A DNA stretch of 64,000 nucleotides from Cocos nucifera. Lineage: Eukaryota; Streptophyta; Magnoliopsida; Arecales; Arecaceae. The stretch spans positions 1 through 64,000 of the forward strand of contig QRFJ01004990.1 in NCBI GenBank assembly GCA_006176705.1. Direction: 5' to 3'. The position numbers were made by a program, and so were the translations under genes. A model generated the notes under the pieces. That model saw nothing but the letters and a program-made list of their open reading frames with translations. It did not search any database and was not told the DNA's origin. This document shows, in pieces, positions 11,271-21,479 of this stretch. Each line of letters starts with the position of its first letter. The stretch's first letter is position 1.

Positions 11271-11820
11271 ATTATATTTCTTGAGTGCATCGAAAGCCTC
11301 TTTAAGGTCGGCAACATGATTGATAGACATTCGGCTTTTGACCAGCATGTCGTCGATGTAAACCTTCATATTGTGGCCGATTTGCTCCTTGAAGATTTTA
11401 TTGACCAAGTCCTGATAAATCACGCCTGCATTCTTAAGCCCGAAGGGCATGATCCTATAATAGTAAAGACCATGGTTAGTAATAAAAGTAGTCTTCTCCT
11501 CATCCTCTGGTGTCATCTGAATTTGATTGTAGCCAAAAAAGGCGTCCATGAAGGTGAGGAGCTCATAGCCTGAAGTCGCATCCATCGATTGGTCGATTCT
11601 GAGCAAAGGGTAGCTATCTTTTGGGCAGATCTTGTTCAGCTTTTTAAAGTCGATGCACATCCTCCACTTATCATTGGCCTTCTTGATCAGGACCACGTTA
11701 GAGACCCAAGTTGGATAGCTAACTTCTCGAATAAATCAAACATTGAAAAGCTTGTCAACTTCTTCTACTTTTGCTTTCTGCCTTTCTGGTGCATGGCCCC
11801 AAACTCTTTCTTTCACTAGT
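11271..11820 (-). pseudogene. Gypsy B pol: reverse transcriptase, truncated
   Basis: The minus strand 11696-11271 reads MVLIKKANDKWRMCIDFKKL, CPKDSYPLLRIDQSMDATSG, MDAFFGYNQIQM and VYIDDMLVKSR. The catalytic YIDD box is intact, and this is the longest unbroken RT stretch of the three gypsy copies. It ends at DALKKY, where the frame runs into gypsy A LTR sequence. The upstream part (11820-11697) contains stops. Without thumb, RNase H and integrase it cannot work. Confidence 0.9.
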
Positions 11821-12540
11821 CAATGCTTGGGATCAATGGCCAGCCAATGTTTCAAAACATCGGTGTCAATCCTAGGCATATCCATCGGAACCCAAGCAAA
11901 GACGTCGGCATTCCTCCATAAAAAGGTGATGAGCTACTCCCAAACTTCATCTTCCAGATTGGAGCCAATTTGCACCGTTTGCTCGACGTTCTCATCATTC
12001 AGGGGGATGGTCACAAGATCTTCTATGGGCTCGTTCGATTCTTTAGTAAGGTCATCATGGACATCAAGCCCGTCAACTGGGCAAGGGTCAAGTCGAGTGC
12101 CATATTGTAAGACGATGGAGTAGCAGTGTTGGGCTAATGCTTGATCCCTCTGATTTCACCTATTCCGTAGTTTGTTGGAAATTTTATCTTCAGGTAATAG
12201 GACGACACCATGGCTCGTAGTGCATTCAGACCAGGTTGGCTGAGGATTGCATTGTAAGCAGAGGGAGCTTTCACCACCAAAAAGTTGACCCACGCCTTGG
12301 CCTGCTTTGGATATTGCCTAGCAGTCACGGCTAGAGTTATCATTCCCTCCACTGGCACAGTGTCGCCAGTGAGGACGACCAACGGCGAGCTCATGAGTCC
12401 ATGGTGATTTTTGGGTATGGACATTTTAAAGAAAGCATCATAATACAGAACGTCAGTAGAACTTTCATTATCTACCAAAATACGACATTCATCATAATCA
12501 GCAATGTTTAAAGAGATTACAACCGCATCATTATGCGAAA
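11821..12540 (-). pseudogene. Gypsy B pol: aspartic protease and linker
   Basis: The minus strand 12478-12134 reads MVDNESSTDVLYYDAFFKM, then VVKAPSAYNAILSQPGLNAL and YYLKIKFPTNYGIGEIRG. This is the retropepsin region followed by the linker seen in gypsy A and C. The active-site Gly is replaced by Glu (VDNES). A frameshift near 12134 separates it from the remainder of the linker, which still shows similarity down to 11821. Confidence 0.8.
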
Positions 12541-14199
12541 ACTGAACTCCTCGGGTATCCTCGTTGGTGAAAGTGATGGGCTACTCAGTCCTCCACCTCT
12601 TCTCAGGTTCTATCAATCTGCTAGCCTCCCCATGCTGAAATCCTCCAGAGATGGTGCTAATGATGCCAATCGAGGGCCGATCTTCTCGCTGCTCCTTGCC
12701 CCTTGATTGTTTTGATGGTGGGGGAGCTCTCGGTCGATCCTTCCATCCTTCCAACCGACATCACAAGAACCAACCAAGCCTACTGCACCTGATGAGCTCC
12801 TCAATCTCATCTTGGAGTTGGATGCACTCTTCTGTATCGTGACCATGATCACGATGGTAAATGTAGAACTTGCTAGGATTGTGCTTGTTGGGGTTAGTGC
12901 GCATCCTTTCCGATCTCGATGGTTGCTCCCTGATCTCCATCAGTACTTGGATTTTTAAAAAATTAAGAGGGGCGTAGTTATGGAATCTTCTGAAGGGAGA
13001 GCTCCATCATGCCCTTCTATCTAAGCTTCTTTGCCTTTGGGCCCGGGTAGGAGTTCAGGCCCGCTTACGCTTCGAAGAAGTTCGGAAGCATGAACGAGCT
13101 CTGCTCAATTTTTCTTCAACCATGGGCACATTCAGTTTGCCTGCCTGTCGCTCCTAGGTGGCTTCATTATCCCTAGCCTTAAAGGCCTCCTTAGCTCGGG
13201 CCCTTCAGCCCGAGCCAGTATATCGACAAAGTCCCTGGGGTACTTCTTCTTCAGGAAGAACAGTAAATCATTTTTCTGAAGGCCGCCCTTGAGTCCGGCC
13301 ATTGCAATAGACTGGTCTAGGTTTCGGGCCTCCAATGCAGTAGCATTAAACTGGGTGACATAAGCCCGGATAGATTTTTCTTTCTTTTTCTTGATATTCA
13401 TCAAAAAATTTGAACCTTGGTGGGGACGTTGGCTGCTAACAAAATGGGCTACAAACTGATGGCTTATTTGATTGAAGAAAAAGATGGAACCCAATTTAAG
13501 GGCCGAATACCAGTTCTTGGTAGCTTCCTTGAGGGTGGATGGAAAAGTCTGGTACAAAATAATGTCTGGCATGTCATGGAGCAGCATCATTATCTGGAAG
13601 GCCTTCAGATGGTCGACCAGATCTATGGTCCCGTCGTAACTCTCAAATTGAGGGAGCTTGAAGTTTGGTGGGATCGATTCCTGCATAATCTTCTGAGAAA
13701 AAGGAGGGTCAGTGCAAATATCGTTACCATGGAAGGATGGAGCATGATGGAGTTCTTCGATTCGTCGGCTCATTTCTTGGAGCCTTTGATCCAGGAGATC
13801 GTCATGGTCATTGATCTCTAGGGTTTTTTGATGGAATGGGGGCAAAGCTCCTCCCCAGGATCGAGTCATGGTCCGAGCAAGGGCTCTCTACCCTCTGCTT
13901 TCCTTTTTTAGGGTCATCGATCGACTGACCCAAGTCGGTCGTCCCCAGACTGGGTTCTCTAGCTTTCGAGAAATCTGCTCTGGCTGAGATGGTGCTAGAG
14001 ATGGCTACTACTTTCGCATGGCCTGCACTACTTTAGTAAGGCCGCAAATCTGCTGGACCAGCAGGTCGAATTGCACCGTGTCCACTGTTGCAGGCGGTGG
14101 GGCTTGAGACATAGGAGATGAAATAGGGGCGAAAAGATCTGGATGAGATCTGGCTATGAAGGCGGTTGACCATTGGGTTGAAGCCTTTCTCGGTGGCAT
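12541..14199 (-). pseudogene. Gypsy B gag
   Basis: The start is taken at 14199 (MPPRKASTQWS), conserved with gypsy A and C. The longest open part, 13869-13132 (245 codons), holds the Retrotrans_gag domain: PPNFKLPQFESYDGTIDLVD, FQIMMLLHDMPD, ISHQFVAHFVSSQRPHQGSN and SIRAYVTQFNATALEARNLD. The zinc-finger-like C-terminal region follows near 12880-12790 (FYIYHRDHGHDTEECI-type, read across stops). The site where gypsy A carries its solo LTR is uninterrupted here (12966-12970). Several stops break the frame. Confidence 0.88.
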
Positions 14200-14300
14200 C
14201 CTCGAGAGGTCGAGAGGAAAAGTAGGACTCTAGCTAGGATGAAGAGGGATCTCCATCACATATTTCTTCAAGAATAAGGGAACCTCAATAACTTGAGTGC

Positions 14301-14319
14301 CCTTCTTCTAGCACCAATC
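14301..14319 (-). other. Putative primer-binding site, gypsy B
   Basis: The minus strand reads ATTGGTGCTAGAAGAAGGG immediately after the LTR end. It is the counterpart of the sites at 10902-10920 and 21362-21380. The matching tRNA is not identified. Confidence 0.55.
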
Positions 14320-14320
14320 C

Positions 14321-15401
14321 TATTGGTATGAAATCTGACCATCATTGAAGTCGAAGCTAGATTTGGATAGGACAACGTCACCACCGGGACCTTCAAGACA
14401 TGTCTCATTTGGAGTCTAGGGTGGTGGCTCTGGCAAGATCCTTCGATGATCAAGTCAGCCCTTTCGACTAACAGAAAATGGAATACATAGAGAGATTCTA
14501 GCAGAGTTTTGAGGAAGAGAAGGAGAGCTTCAGAAAGAAAGTGTATCTAGAGAGTCTCTTATATGGATGGAGCCTATAATAAATTGATAGTGATAGCTAT
14601 AACCATTCGGTAGTGGGTCGTTCAGAGCCACATGGAGTTTGTTATGGAGGATAGTATCTGTTGTCACGATGTGCGAGCCCATCGGGGTCCAACAGTCGAA
14701 GCTCAGATGGGAGAGATTGATGATTCTTTTTGCTATATCGAGGATGAATGCCGAGGTCCTTTGAGGCTACTGGATGGAGTTCAGAGGGAGTTTAGTTATT
14801 TATGGGAGTACGTTTGAAGGAGAAATCTGGGAGGAGTTCGACTATTGGAGGAGTCTGGCTGAATGAAAAATTTGGTAGGAGTTCGACTATTGGAGGAGTC
14901 CGGCTGGGGGAGGTGTCTGGAAGGAGTTCGATCATTGGAGGAGTCCGACTAAAGGAGAAGCTCGAAAGGAGTTCAACTATTAGAGGAGTTTGGCTAAAGG
15001 AGAAGTTCGGAAGGAGTCTGGCTAAAGGAGAAGTTTGGGAGGAGTTCAATTATTAGAGGAGTCCAGCTGGGGGAGGAGTCTAGCTGAAGGAGAAGTTTGG
15101 AAGAAGTTTAACTACTGGAGGAGTCTGATTGAAGGAGAAGTCTGTCTAAAGGAGTTCGACCATTGTAAGAGTCCGACTGAAGGAGAAGCCTAAAAGGAGT
15201 TCAACTTTTGGAGGAGTCTGGCTGAAAGAAAAGTTCAAAAGGAGTTCAACTGTTGGAGGAGTCTGACTGGGGGAGGAGTTTGGGAGGATTCAACCGCTGG
15301 AGGAGGCCCGAGGTTTAACCATGGAGGTTGCTACCGGGCGGGATCCTTCCGAGATCAAGCATCCAGCTAAACTTCGATGGGAGCGGATTTATCCCCAACA
15401 C
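14321..15401 (-). repeat. Gypsy B 5' LTR, complete
   Basis: The minus strand starts TGTTGGGGATAAATCCGC at 15401 and ends ...CATACCAATA at 14321, about 1,081 bp. It carries a 45-bp tandem array in its U3 part and a TATA-like CCATATAAGAGAC near 14560-14572. It is the only LTR of this gypsy family in the window with its outer terminus intact. The adjoining plus-strand bases 15402-15406 are CTCCC. Confidence 0.85.
14833..15300. repeat. 45-bp minisatellite in gypsy LTR
   Basis: About ten units begin GGAGTTCGACTATTGGAGGA, each near 45 bp. The first units are exactly 45 bp; later ones vary, with partial copies around 15010 and an enlarged unit around 15060-15110. The array reads open on both strands because 45 is a multiple of three, which explains long repetitive frames here that are not genes. 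It lies in U3, upstream of the presumed promoter. Confidence 0.92.
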
Positions 15402-17434
15402 TCCCTTAGACCTGAGATCATCTTGGTGACTTGCAAGCAACTCACTATGTTTTGGTACCAGACTAATTGAATTTCTAATTCAGTAACAGAAGGCTTCTAT
15501 GCACAGTCCAGTACTTGTGAAGTTAGAGTTTGATCAAGATGGGATTGACCACTCCAAGAGTTGGAGAAGAATGTATCACTATATTTCAATATAGCAAAAT
15601 CTTGGCAAGGATAATCCATTAGATGGATTTGGTATTTTGAAATACAATATGGACAACCTGGTCAGAGTTGACAGTTAAACTCTGAGTTGTCCTACGAGCA
15701 TTTTGGTCAAGGGGATGAATTATATGGAAACTATATCCGCATGGGTTCTAAGGATGTTGTTTTACACATTCGATCTATCCGACCATCGGATACCATTGCT
15801 AGATGGTCACTTCGATTGGTATAAAAAAATTATTCTATGCTACTAGCTTAGGTTTGAACCTATGAGGTCACACACATTAGAGCTCATGATTTGATCGGAT
15901 GGTTGATCAACAATTAAGAATCGTTCTAGGATTAAACAATCAATACGATTGGTGTTTAACCTAGTGCAAGTATTACAGAAGGATTGATTAGCAATTAGAT
16001 TGCTAATTGACTGAATTTGATTAAGCCAGAGGGCTGAGATTATGTCTAATTAAATATAATTTAGTTAGATTTGGTTTGGGCTTGATTGGATCAAGTCTAA
16101 TTGACTTATTGGATAAGTAAAGTGCAAGGAAGAACTAGTCCTAGTCTAACTAGGACTCGGGTCAAGCTAATTTTCTAATTTAATTAAAAAATTAAATTAT
16201 AATTAAATCTAATTTAATTAATTTCTTAAATGGGTTAGAGCCTAATTTAATTTGGTTGGTTTGCTCTTGATTTTATTTGGTTAAAAGACCTTGTTTGACC
16301 AAGTCAAAATAGTACTAGTGTGACTAGGACTCCCTATCACTTGCGCCACTTAATCCTCACACCTCACGCCCTTTTGTTTTTCTTTGTTATGTAAAAATTC
16401 TCCATGCATAGGGCTTCTCACACCCCTTCTTTCTCTCCCTCTCCCACTTATTTGGAATAAGTTATGGACATATCCTTTTTGATGGAAAGTTGTTTTGAGT
16501 TTGAATTCTATATGATAGAATCCTAACAACTCAAAACTCTTCCCATAGTGTGTCAACCCATCTTTATTTTATTTCCACTGATTTTCATAGTAAAAGAGAG
16601 ATTTTTTGTGTGCCCCCCTTGCTGGTCCATGGAAGAAAAAAAGGTGGGGGCGCCCAAGAGTTGGGCGCCCCAACAACTTGCCATTTAATGCCTTTCCTAG
16701 TCTAAGAATTTGACCAAACTTGGACTCTATGTATCTCATTATTTAAAGAGAATTTTTGGCTAAAATTTTCATGGAATACAGAGCTTTGGGAGAGGTTTGG
16801 GGTGTGTAAGAATCAGAGAAAGTGGGTCCTTGTGCATAGGGGTTCCATAGGCACCAAACTAGGTGTCTAGGTGAAAGAAAAGAGAAGAAGAAGAGGGTCT
16901 TCTTCTAGGGCTGTTTTATTCTTCATCTAACCTTCTTCTTTTGAGTTTTTTTTTAGAGAATCTTAGATCAAAAAACTCTCCTCTTTCTTCTCATATTTTG
17001 GAGAGTCCAAGTTTTGAAGAAGGAAGCATCAGATCGACCGTCGAAGAAGGATGAGCATGGTACTAGCATGCTGTGCTGATTTCCTGCATCGGACATCAGA
17101 TCAGAGTTTGTAGGCTCGTGTGGATGACTCTTAAAGGCCAAATGCATGTGCAGCTCGTGACTTCATCCTGAAGTCTGGATCAGCAAGTTAGAATATCTAA
17201 CTTGCATAGGTAATGGATCTAATCTATTGATTTCATACCTGCATTAGATGTAGTGTAGATCTAGATTGATGTGATCAACCTTTCCTTCTATCATGCCTTG
17301 ATCATATAACAAATCTAAGATCTAGGTGTTTACATATTTACTTAAATAAATATTTAATTTATTTAAGTCTTCCGCTGCCTAATCCTAAAAAAGTTTTAAG
17401 ATCTACCCATGAAATTCTAAATCTGATTCTTACA
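15402..17434 (+). repeat. copia-1-type LTR, 3' part
   Basis: This matches 31519-33584 of the copia-1 5' LTR in the same order, including TAGACCTGAGATCATC, CCACTCCAAGAGTTGGAG, TTGGTATTTTGAAATACAAT and the end segment with CACTGCATG-like sequence. It ends at TTCTTACA (17434), the counterpart of the copia-1 LTR end TTTTCA. The 5' part of this LTR is missing: it begins exactly at the outer terminus of gypsy B. No recognisable primer-binding site follows at 17435, unlike copia-1 at 33591. No gene is seen within it. Confidence 0.85.
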
Positions 17435-17534
17435 TGTTGAGGTCATCGATTGGGTTTCCAATGGAGGTGTTAGCATCTATATAAAGATGCAGGTAGTTAG
17501 GGAAACACTCACCATCTAAAACCTTTTGTAGTGC

Positions 17535-18004
17535 TTGCAGCCTTCTACCTCCTGCATCATGATGGGGCCTTCAAAGTGGGCTATCAAACGAGCAATGAAG
17601 GATAGAAGGGCCACTATAAAGAAGGAGGCCGCATTCGAACGGGTGAGGAAGAGAGGGCTAGGCCAGTCCTCCACTACCGGCTTCATTGCATCATCCGTAG
17701 CTCCCGCCCCCCAATCAAGTTGGGCCATGTAGGGAGGGGGTGGCTTCTACCCGCTCAGGCCATTTGCGCTCCTGATTCATCATTGTGGATTCCCGCGGTC
17801 ATACGAGACCGATGCATCAAAGAATTCCAAGCCTCAGCAATGTTTGAGGAGGAGGTCACTAATGTTTCCATCTTTACTTTTGTCCAGGGCTTCGAAGACT
17901 GCAAGGCTAGCCTGTGGAAGATGATGCCTCAACTAGACCTTCGTAACCTTCAACCAAGCAATAATGATGAGGAGGTGTTCGCCTCCTTTTTAGATGAGGA
18001 GTGA
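17535..18004 (+). pseudogene. Gag-like or transposon ORF remnant, C-terminal
   Basis: Two overlapping frames are open. 17535-17732 is basic (SKWAIKRAMKDRRATIKKEA, KRGLGQSS). 17720-18004 ends with QASAMFEEEVTNVSIFTFVQGFEDCK and then PQLDLRNLQPSNNDEEVFASFLDEE before a stop. The acidic end after a GF-x-C motif resembles, from memory, the C-termini of plant retroelement accessory or gag-like proteins. I cannot name a family. A frameshift around 17720 probably joins the two parts. No product can be claimed. Confidence 0.35.
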
Positions 18005-18954
18005 ATTCTCATCTACCTTCTTCTTCTTCTCCCTTCCTTTTTTTGTCGGTGGTGTTAAGAGTACTGCTTTGTGTATATACTTTTATTAAAAAACTCATTT
18101 ACTCATATATCATGTGCATGCATTCATTTTCACTTGATGACTATTCTTTTGTTGGGCTGACCAGAGGCTATACTATTTTGACTATAAATTGATAAAAAAA
18201 CTTGCTTAGTTAGGACCGGGATGATCAAATGCAACTTGGTTGGGACCGAGATGACCAAATGCCATCTTGCTCCAGCTTCAAGCTGATTATTAGCCATCTC
18301 GATCCAGCTGAGTGCTAATCATAGGCTCCTTATGGTTGGATTGTGTCTCTTGTTTAGGAACGTAGCTATTGGCAGCTCTAGAATGAATCTATCAAAAGTT
18401 CATCGATCAATCTTCATCTGCATGAGATTTAGAGCATCAATAAGGCTCATCACGAGCCATCTAGCCCAGTATCAAAGGCTGCTTCGCATTGTGTGTGGCT
18501 AATGGTTGGTCGATAATGGTCCACCATACTGCCTTATTATGTTCTCGTATCCTAACTTCCATACCTCTTTGCATCTTCAATTTGAGTGACGTTTACTTCG
18601 ACATATGCCCCTGCTCTCAAGTCCGAGCTTTAGTTGGACGAAGGGAGTATCACTAATTCACGACATTGTTGATACGAAGAATTTTGCTAGTTGAAAGGAT
18701 GTGTATGATTCTTGAGATAGATGTGGAATAATTTTGTAGGTACTTTTGTAGCAACACATTGATTTAGGTAATTGACAATTACAAGCGACCGATAAGAAGA
18801 TACCTCATGCAGGTAACCCATTTAATGATAATTTATGATTTTCTAGAGTTATCTTTTCTTTGACTGTAAAGCTATACCATGTCTTAGAGTGCATCTAATG
18901 CTTATCGATTTTCGATTGTGATGCTCCTTAGAGGAGGAGATTTATTCATTTAAC

Positions 18955-19215
18955 CTTTGTGGGTTTGATTTGTCACATCTTTTTCACAACAATGTTTGTC
19001 ATACCATGGACGGGTGTCATGGAAGGCATCAAGTCTAGAAGCCCTTATAAAAAGGGTGGCCCTGTGTCCCCTGGGCAGCCATCTGCAAGCGCTTCCAAAT
19101 GCTGCCATGGCACCGACAGATCTGTTGTCGAGAGGCTGCTTGTGTTTCTCCATCACTTGGGAGATTTTCGGCTTTCTTTGGTTTGGGAGGTATTGGAAAA
19201 AGTTGAGTGGCTTAA
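18955..19215 (+). repeat. Segment P: TATA-bearing direct repeat, first copy
   Basis: It contains TTATAAAAAGGGT (about 19046-19058) followed by GCAGCCATCTGCAAGCGCTTCC and TGTTGTCGAGAGGCTGCTTG. The order and spacing are matched by 19975-20230, roughly 1,014 bp away. It looks like a promoter plus leader, or an LTR R/U5 segment, present twice. Divergence by eye is high. Confidence 0.5.
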
Positions 19216-19974
19216 GACATAGCAGGAGAAGAGGGGAAGGAGGCCGCTTTCACCCTGGTTCCTCGCCAAAGGACTTTGGAGCTCTCAACTTTTATGGGTG
19301 GTCCATGGTTCCGTGTTGCCGAGCCTACATCTATGGTGGACTTGATCCATTGTAGGGGTCGAACTTGCATTCCTATAATTGAATCAAGTTTATGCTTTTA
19401 TAGTTGAATATTTCTTCAACTTGCAGCTTTTAGGGTTGTGATCAATAAAATTCTCATCGTTTGTTCTTGCTTCTTTTTTGCCAATCTCTTAGTTTATCTA
19501 TATATAAGGAATGGCTTTCTTTAGGTAGGCCGATCAAAGGTCATGGGGTAGATACCCTCGGATGTGTGGGTGTCTTTGGTTTAGATCCGCATGGTCCTAG
19601 GTTGATGTCCCTTCAGTTATTATTCTTATGGAGCCAATCCACCAGCTTGGTTGCTGAGTCTAGGCTCAGGCCTGCATGCTTTGTGGTTGTTGTCAGGGCT
19701 CCCACTAACCATGTCAGTCGAAGTTCCATCTATGTTCAAAATACCTTTGGGGCATGGTCAGTTAGCTGTATGCACTCCTATTGGCATTTAATGCTCGTCT
19801 TTTTTTATGGCAATATTATCTGGGGGTAGCATTTAATATCAAATCTTTTCTGATGGCGATATTGCTTGGGGGTAGCATTTAATGCCATTACTTCGGGAAG
19901 GAGGAATGTTTAATGCCCATCACTTTCTGGAGATGATATTGTCTGGGGAAGGAACCCTGCCCTCCTGATTCCTA

Positions 19975-20230
19975 CTAGTGCGGTCTGTAATGTCTCTCCC
20001 ATGGCGACACTTATCGTGATATGGATGGGTGTTGTGGGTTGTGCCAGAGCCATAGTTGCCTATAAAAGAGGGTCCTAGGTGCCATGGGTTGCCATCCATG
20101 ACTACTTCCAAAATATCATGGTGGCATTGACTAGCTTGTCATCGAGAGGTTGCTAGTGTTCCCCCTCAGCATGAGGGTTTTTGGCCCCCTCAAATAGTCG
20201 AGAGGTGATTTCGAATTTGCTTTGGCTTTG
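19975..20230 (+). repeat. Segment Q: TATA-bearing direct repeat, second copy
   Basis: It contains CCTATAAAAGAGGGTCC (about 20059-20075), then GTTGCCATCCATGACTACTTCC and TTGTCATCGAGAGGTTGCTAG. It is the counterpart of 18955-19215. Forty bases downstream the copia-1-type LTR starts at 20268. Confidence 0.5.
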
Positions 20231-20267
20231 GTGGTTCTGGAAATCACCATCTTGACTAGGAGGAAAG

Positions 20268-20697
20268 TGGAGGGAAATAGATCCTAAAACCAATCATTTA
20301 GGTTATAAATAGTTGAGCTTATTGTAATTTATACTTTAATTATTAAATAAATAAAATTATTATTCTGACTTTTCATCACTTTTGTGTATCTTCTTTTTAT
20401 AAACTCTTTTATGATGAAGTCTTTAGGACTATTTAGAATCGATAAAGAAGGATTTATCATTTAGTCCTTAAATTTGTTCGTGATCAAATGATATGTTGTT
20501 ACCTAGATGATAATGTTTATCGAGTGTAGGTTATTGTATGCCCTATGATTTGGTTGTCTTCTTAACCAAGGAGTATGGAGATATTGGTATGGCATATAGA
20601 TGAAATATAGGGATACATTTCATTGAACATGATCTAATTGCGGAGCTCTCTACTGTCAAGAGTTGCTCGCAAAGGATATGGGTATAAGTATCCCATT
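20268..20697 (+). repeat. copia-1-type LTR, 5' part
   Basis: This starts TGGAGGGAAATAGATCC, which aligns base for base in length with the copia-1 LTR start TGTTAGAAAATATGTTTC. It continues through GATTTATCATTTAGTCCTTAAA and CTCTACTGTCAAGAGTTGCTC to ATAAGTATCCCA. It stops at the same internal LTR position at which 15402-17434 begins. At 20698 it passes into an inverted gypsy LTR end. Confidence 0.8.
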
Positions 20698-20982
20698 GGT
20701 GTAGAAAATGAATGGCTGCTAGAGTTCGCTGGAGGTGAAGGGATGACCTCACCGATCAGATCGACAAAACAAAGTCCAGACCGGAGGTGGGTGGCTCTGA
20801 CATGGATCCTCCGATGGTCAAGTTAGCTTTCTGGCCAATAAAAATGGAGTATACAAGAGGTTAGAATGAAGAAAATAGCTTAGAGAAGAATATGTATTTG
20901 GAGGATCCCTTTTATAGATGGAGCCTATAACAGAATGATAGTGATAGCCATAACAGAATGTCAGAAGATCGTTTGGGCCACT
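20698..20982 (-). repeat. Gypsy LTR part, inverted relative to gypsy C
   Basis: Read on the minus strand, this matches the plus-strand LTR of gypsy C at 21060-21360. It includes AGAGGTTAGAATG/CATTCTAACCTCT, the CTGGCCAATAAA block, and the end TTTTCTACACCAA against TTTTCTGCACCAACA. It carries only the U3 end, R and U5. The two copies meet near 20983 (CACTCAAAATTTGAGAGTG), giving a large inverted repeat. Confidence 0.85.
20910..20918 (-). promoter_or_regulatory. TATA-like box on minus strand in inverted gypsy LTR
   Basis: The minus strand reads CTATAAAAG. It is the mirror counterpart of TATAAAAG at 21138-21145 on the plus strand, about 220 bp away. Together they could drive divergent transcription. 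Confidence 0.5.
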
Positions 20983-21360
20983 CAAAATTTGAGAGTGGTC
21001 TGAATGATCTTTTGACATTCTGTTAGAGTTGTCACTATCATTCTATTATAAGCTTCATTTATAAAATTTTGAGTGGTCTGAATGGCCTTCTGATATTCTA
21101 TTATGGCTGTCACTATCATTCTGTTATAAGTTTTGTTTATAAAAGAGATCTTTCAGATATGTTTTTCTCTCTAAGCTCTCCTCTCCATTCTAACCTCTTG
21201 TGTACTCCATTCTTGTTGGCCAATAAGCTAATTTGACCATCGGAGGGTCCATGCAGAAGCCACCCACCTCCAGCCTGAACTTTGTCTTATAGGTCTTATT
21301 AGCAAGATCATCCCTCCATCTTCAGCGAACTCCGACGGTCGTCTATTTTCTGCACCAACA
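20983..21360 (+). repeat. Gypsy C 5' LTR, partial
   Basis: U3 end, R and U5 of the gypsy LTR run to ...TCTGCACCAACA. A stretch of about 75 bp (GAGTGGTCTGAATG...TTTATAAA) is present twice, at about 20990-21063 and 21066-21142. The normal outer start TGTTGGGG and the 45-bp array are missing, because the LTR is replaced upstream by the inverted copy. A TATA-like box is at 21138-21145. Confidence 0.82.
21138..21145 (+). promoter_or_regulatory. TATA-like box, gypsy C LTR
   Basis: TATAAAAG lies in the second of two duplicated U3 segments, about 220 bp before the putative primer site. The gypsy A and B LTRs have CATATAAG at the matching place. It is the plausible start region for gypsy C transcription. 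Confidence 0.5.
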
Positions 21361-21361
21361 A

Positions 21362-21380
21362 AATTGGTGCTAGAGGAAGA
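21362..21380 (+). other. Putative primer-binding site, gypsy C
   Basis: AATTGGTGCTAGAGGAAGA directly follows the LTR end (...CACCAACA). The motif is shared with gypsy A and B at the same place. Confidence 0.55.
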
Positions 21381-21479
21381 AAGTCTGAGCCCTTGTTCTA
21401 AAAGGAGTATCCAGTCGAGCTTTTCATCTTACTCTTTTCTTCCACTCTTTTTCTTTTGATCTTTCTCTATATTAGCAAG

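Larger units (their letters stand above)
11271..15401 (-). mobile_element. Gypsy B: truncated sister of gypsy A
   Basis: The order leftward is LTR (15401-14321), primer site, gag (14199-12541), protease and linker (12540-11821), then RT up to the truncation at about 11271. RNase H, integrase and the 3' LTR are missing. The sequence parallels gypsy A closely, including the gag start, the protease block and RT. It also supplies the empty site for the solo LTR found in gypsy A. The outer end at 15401 is an intact LTR terminus next to copia-1-type LTR sequence. Confidence 0.85.
17435..20267. other. Unclassified stretch between two copia-1-type LTR parts
   Basis: This 2.8-kb segment holds a plus-strand ORF remnant (17535-18004), then about 950 bp in which I see no structure, then two similar TATA-bearing segments about 1 kb apart (18955-19215 and 19975-20230). 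Short repeated phrases containing GGGGGTAGCATTTAATG lie at 19790-19890. The last bases before 20268 (AGGAGGAAAG) are purine-rich, as a polypurine tract would be. It could be the internal part of a non-autonomous element whose LTRs are the two flanking copia-1-type parts, or unrelated sequence. I cannot decide. Confidence 0.4.

Noticed and set aside
14792..15056. Repetitive frames on both strands (PPIVELLPNFSFSQ-type units)
   Set aside because: They arise from the 45-bp tandem array; a period divisible by three keeps frames open on both strands without coding meaning.
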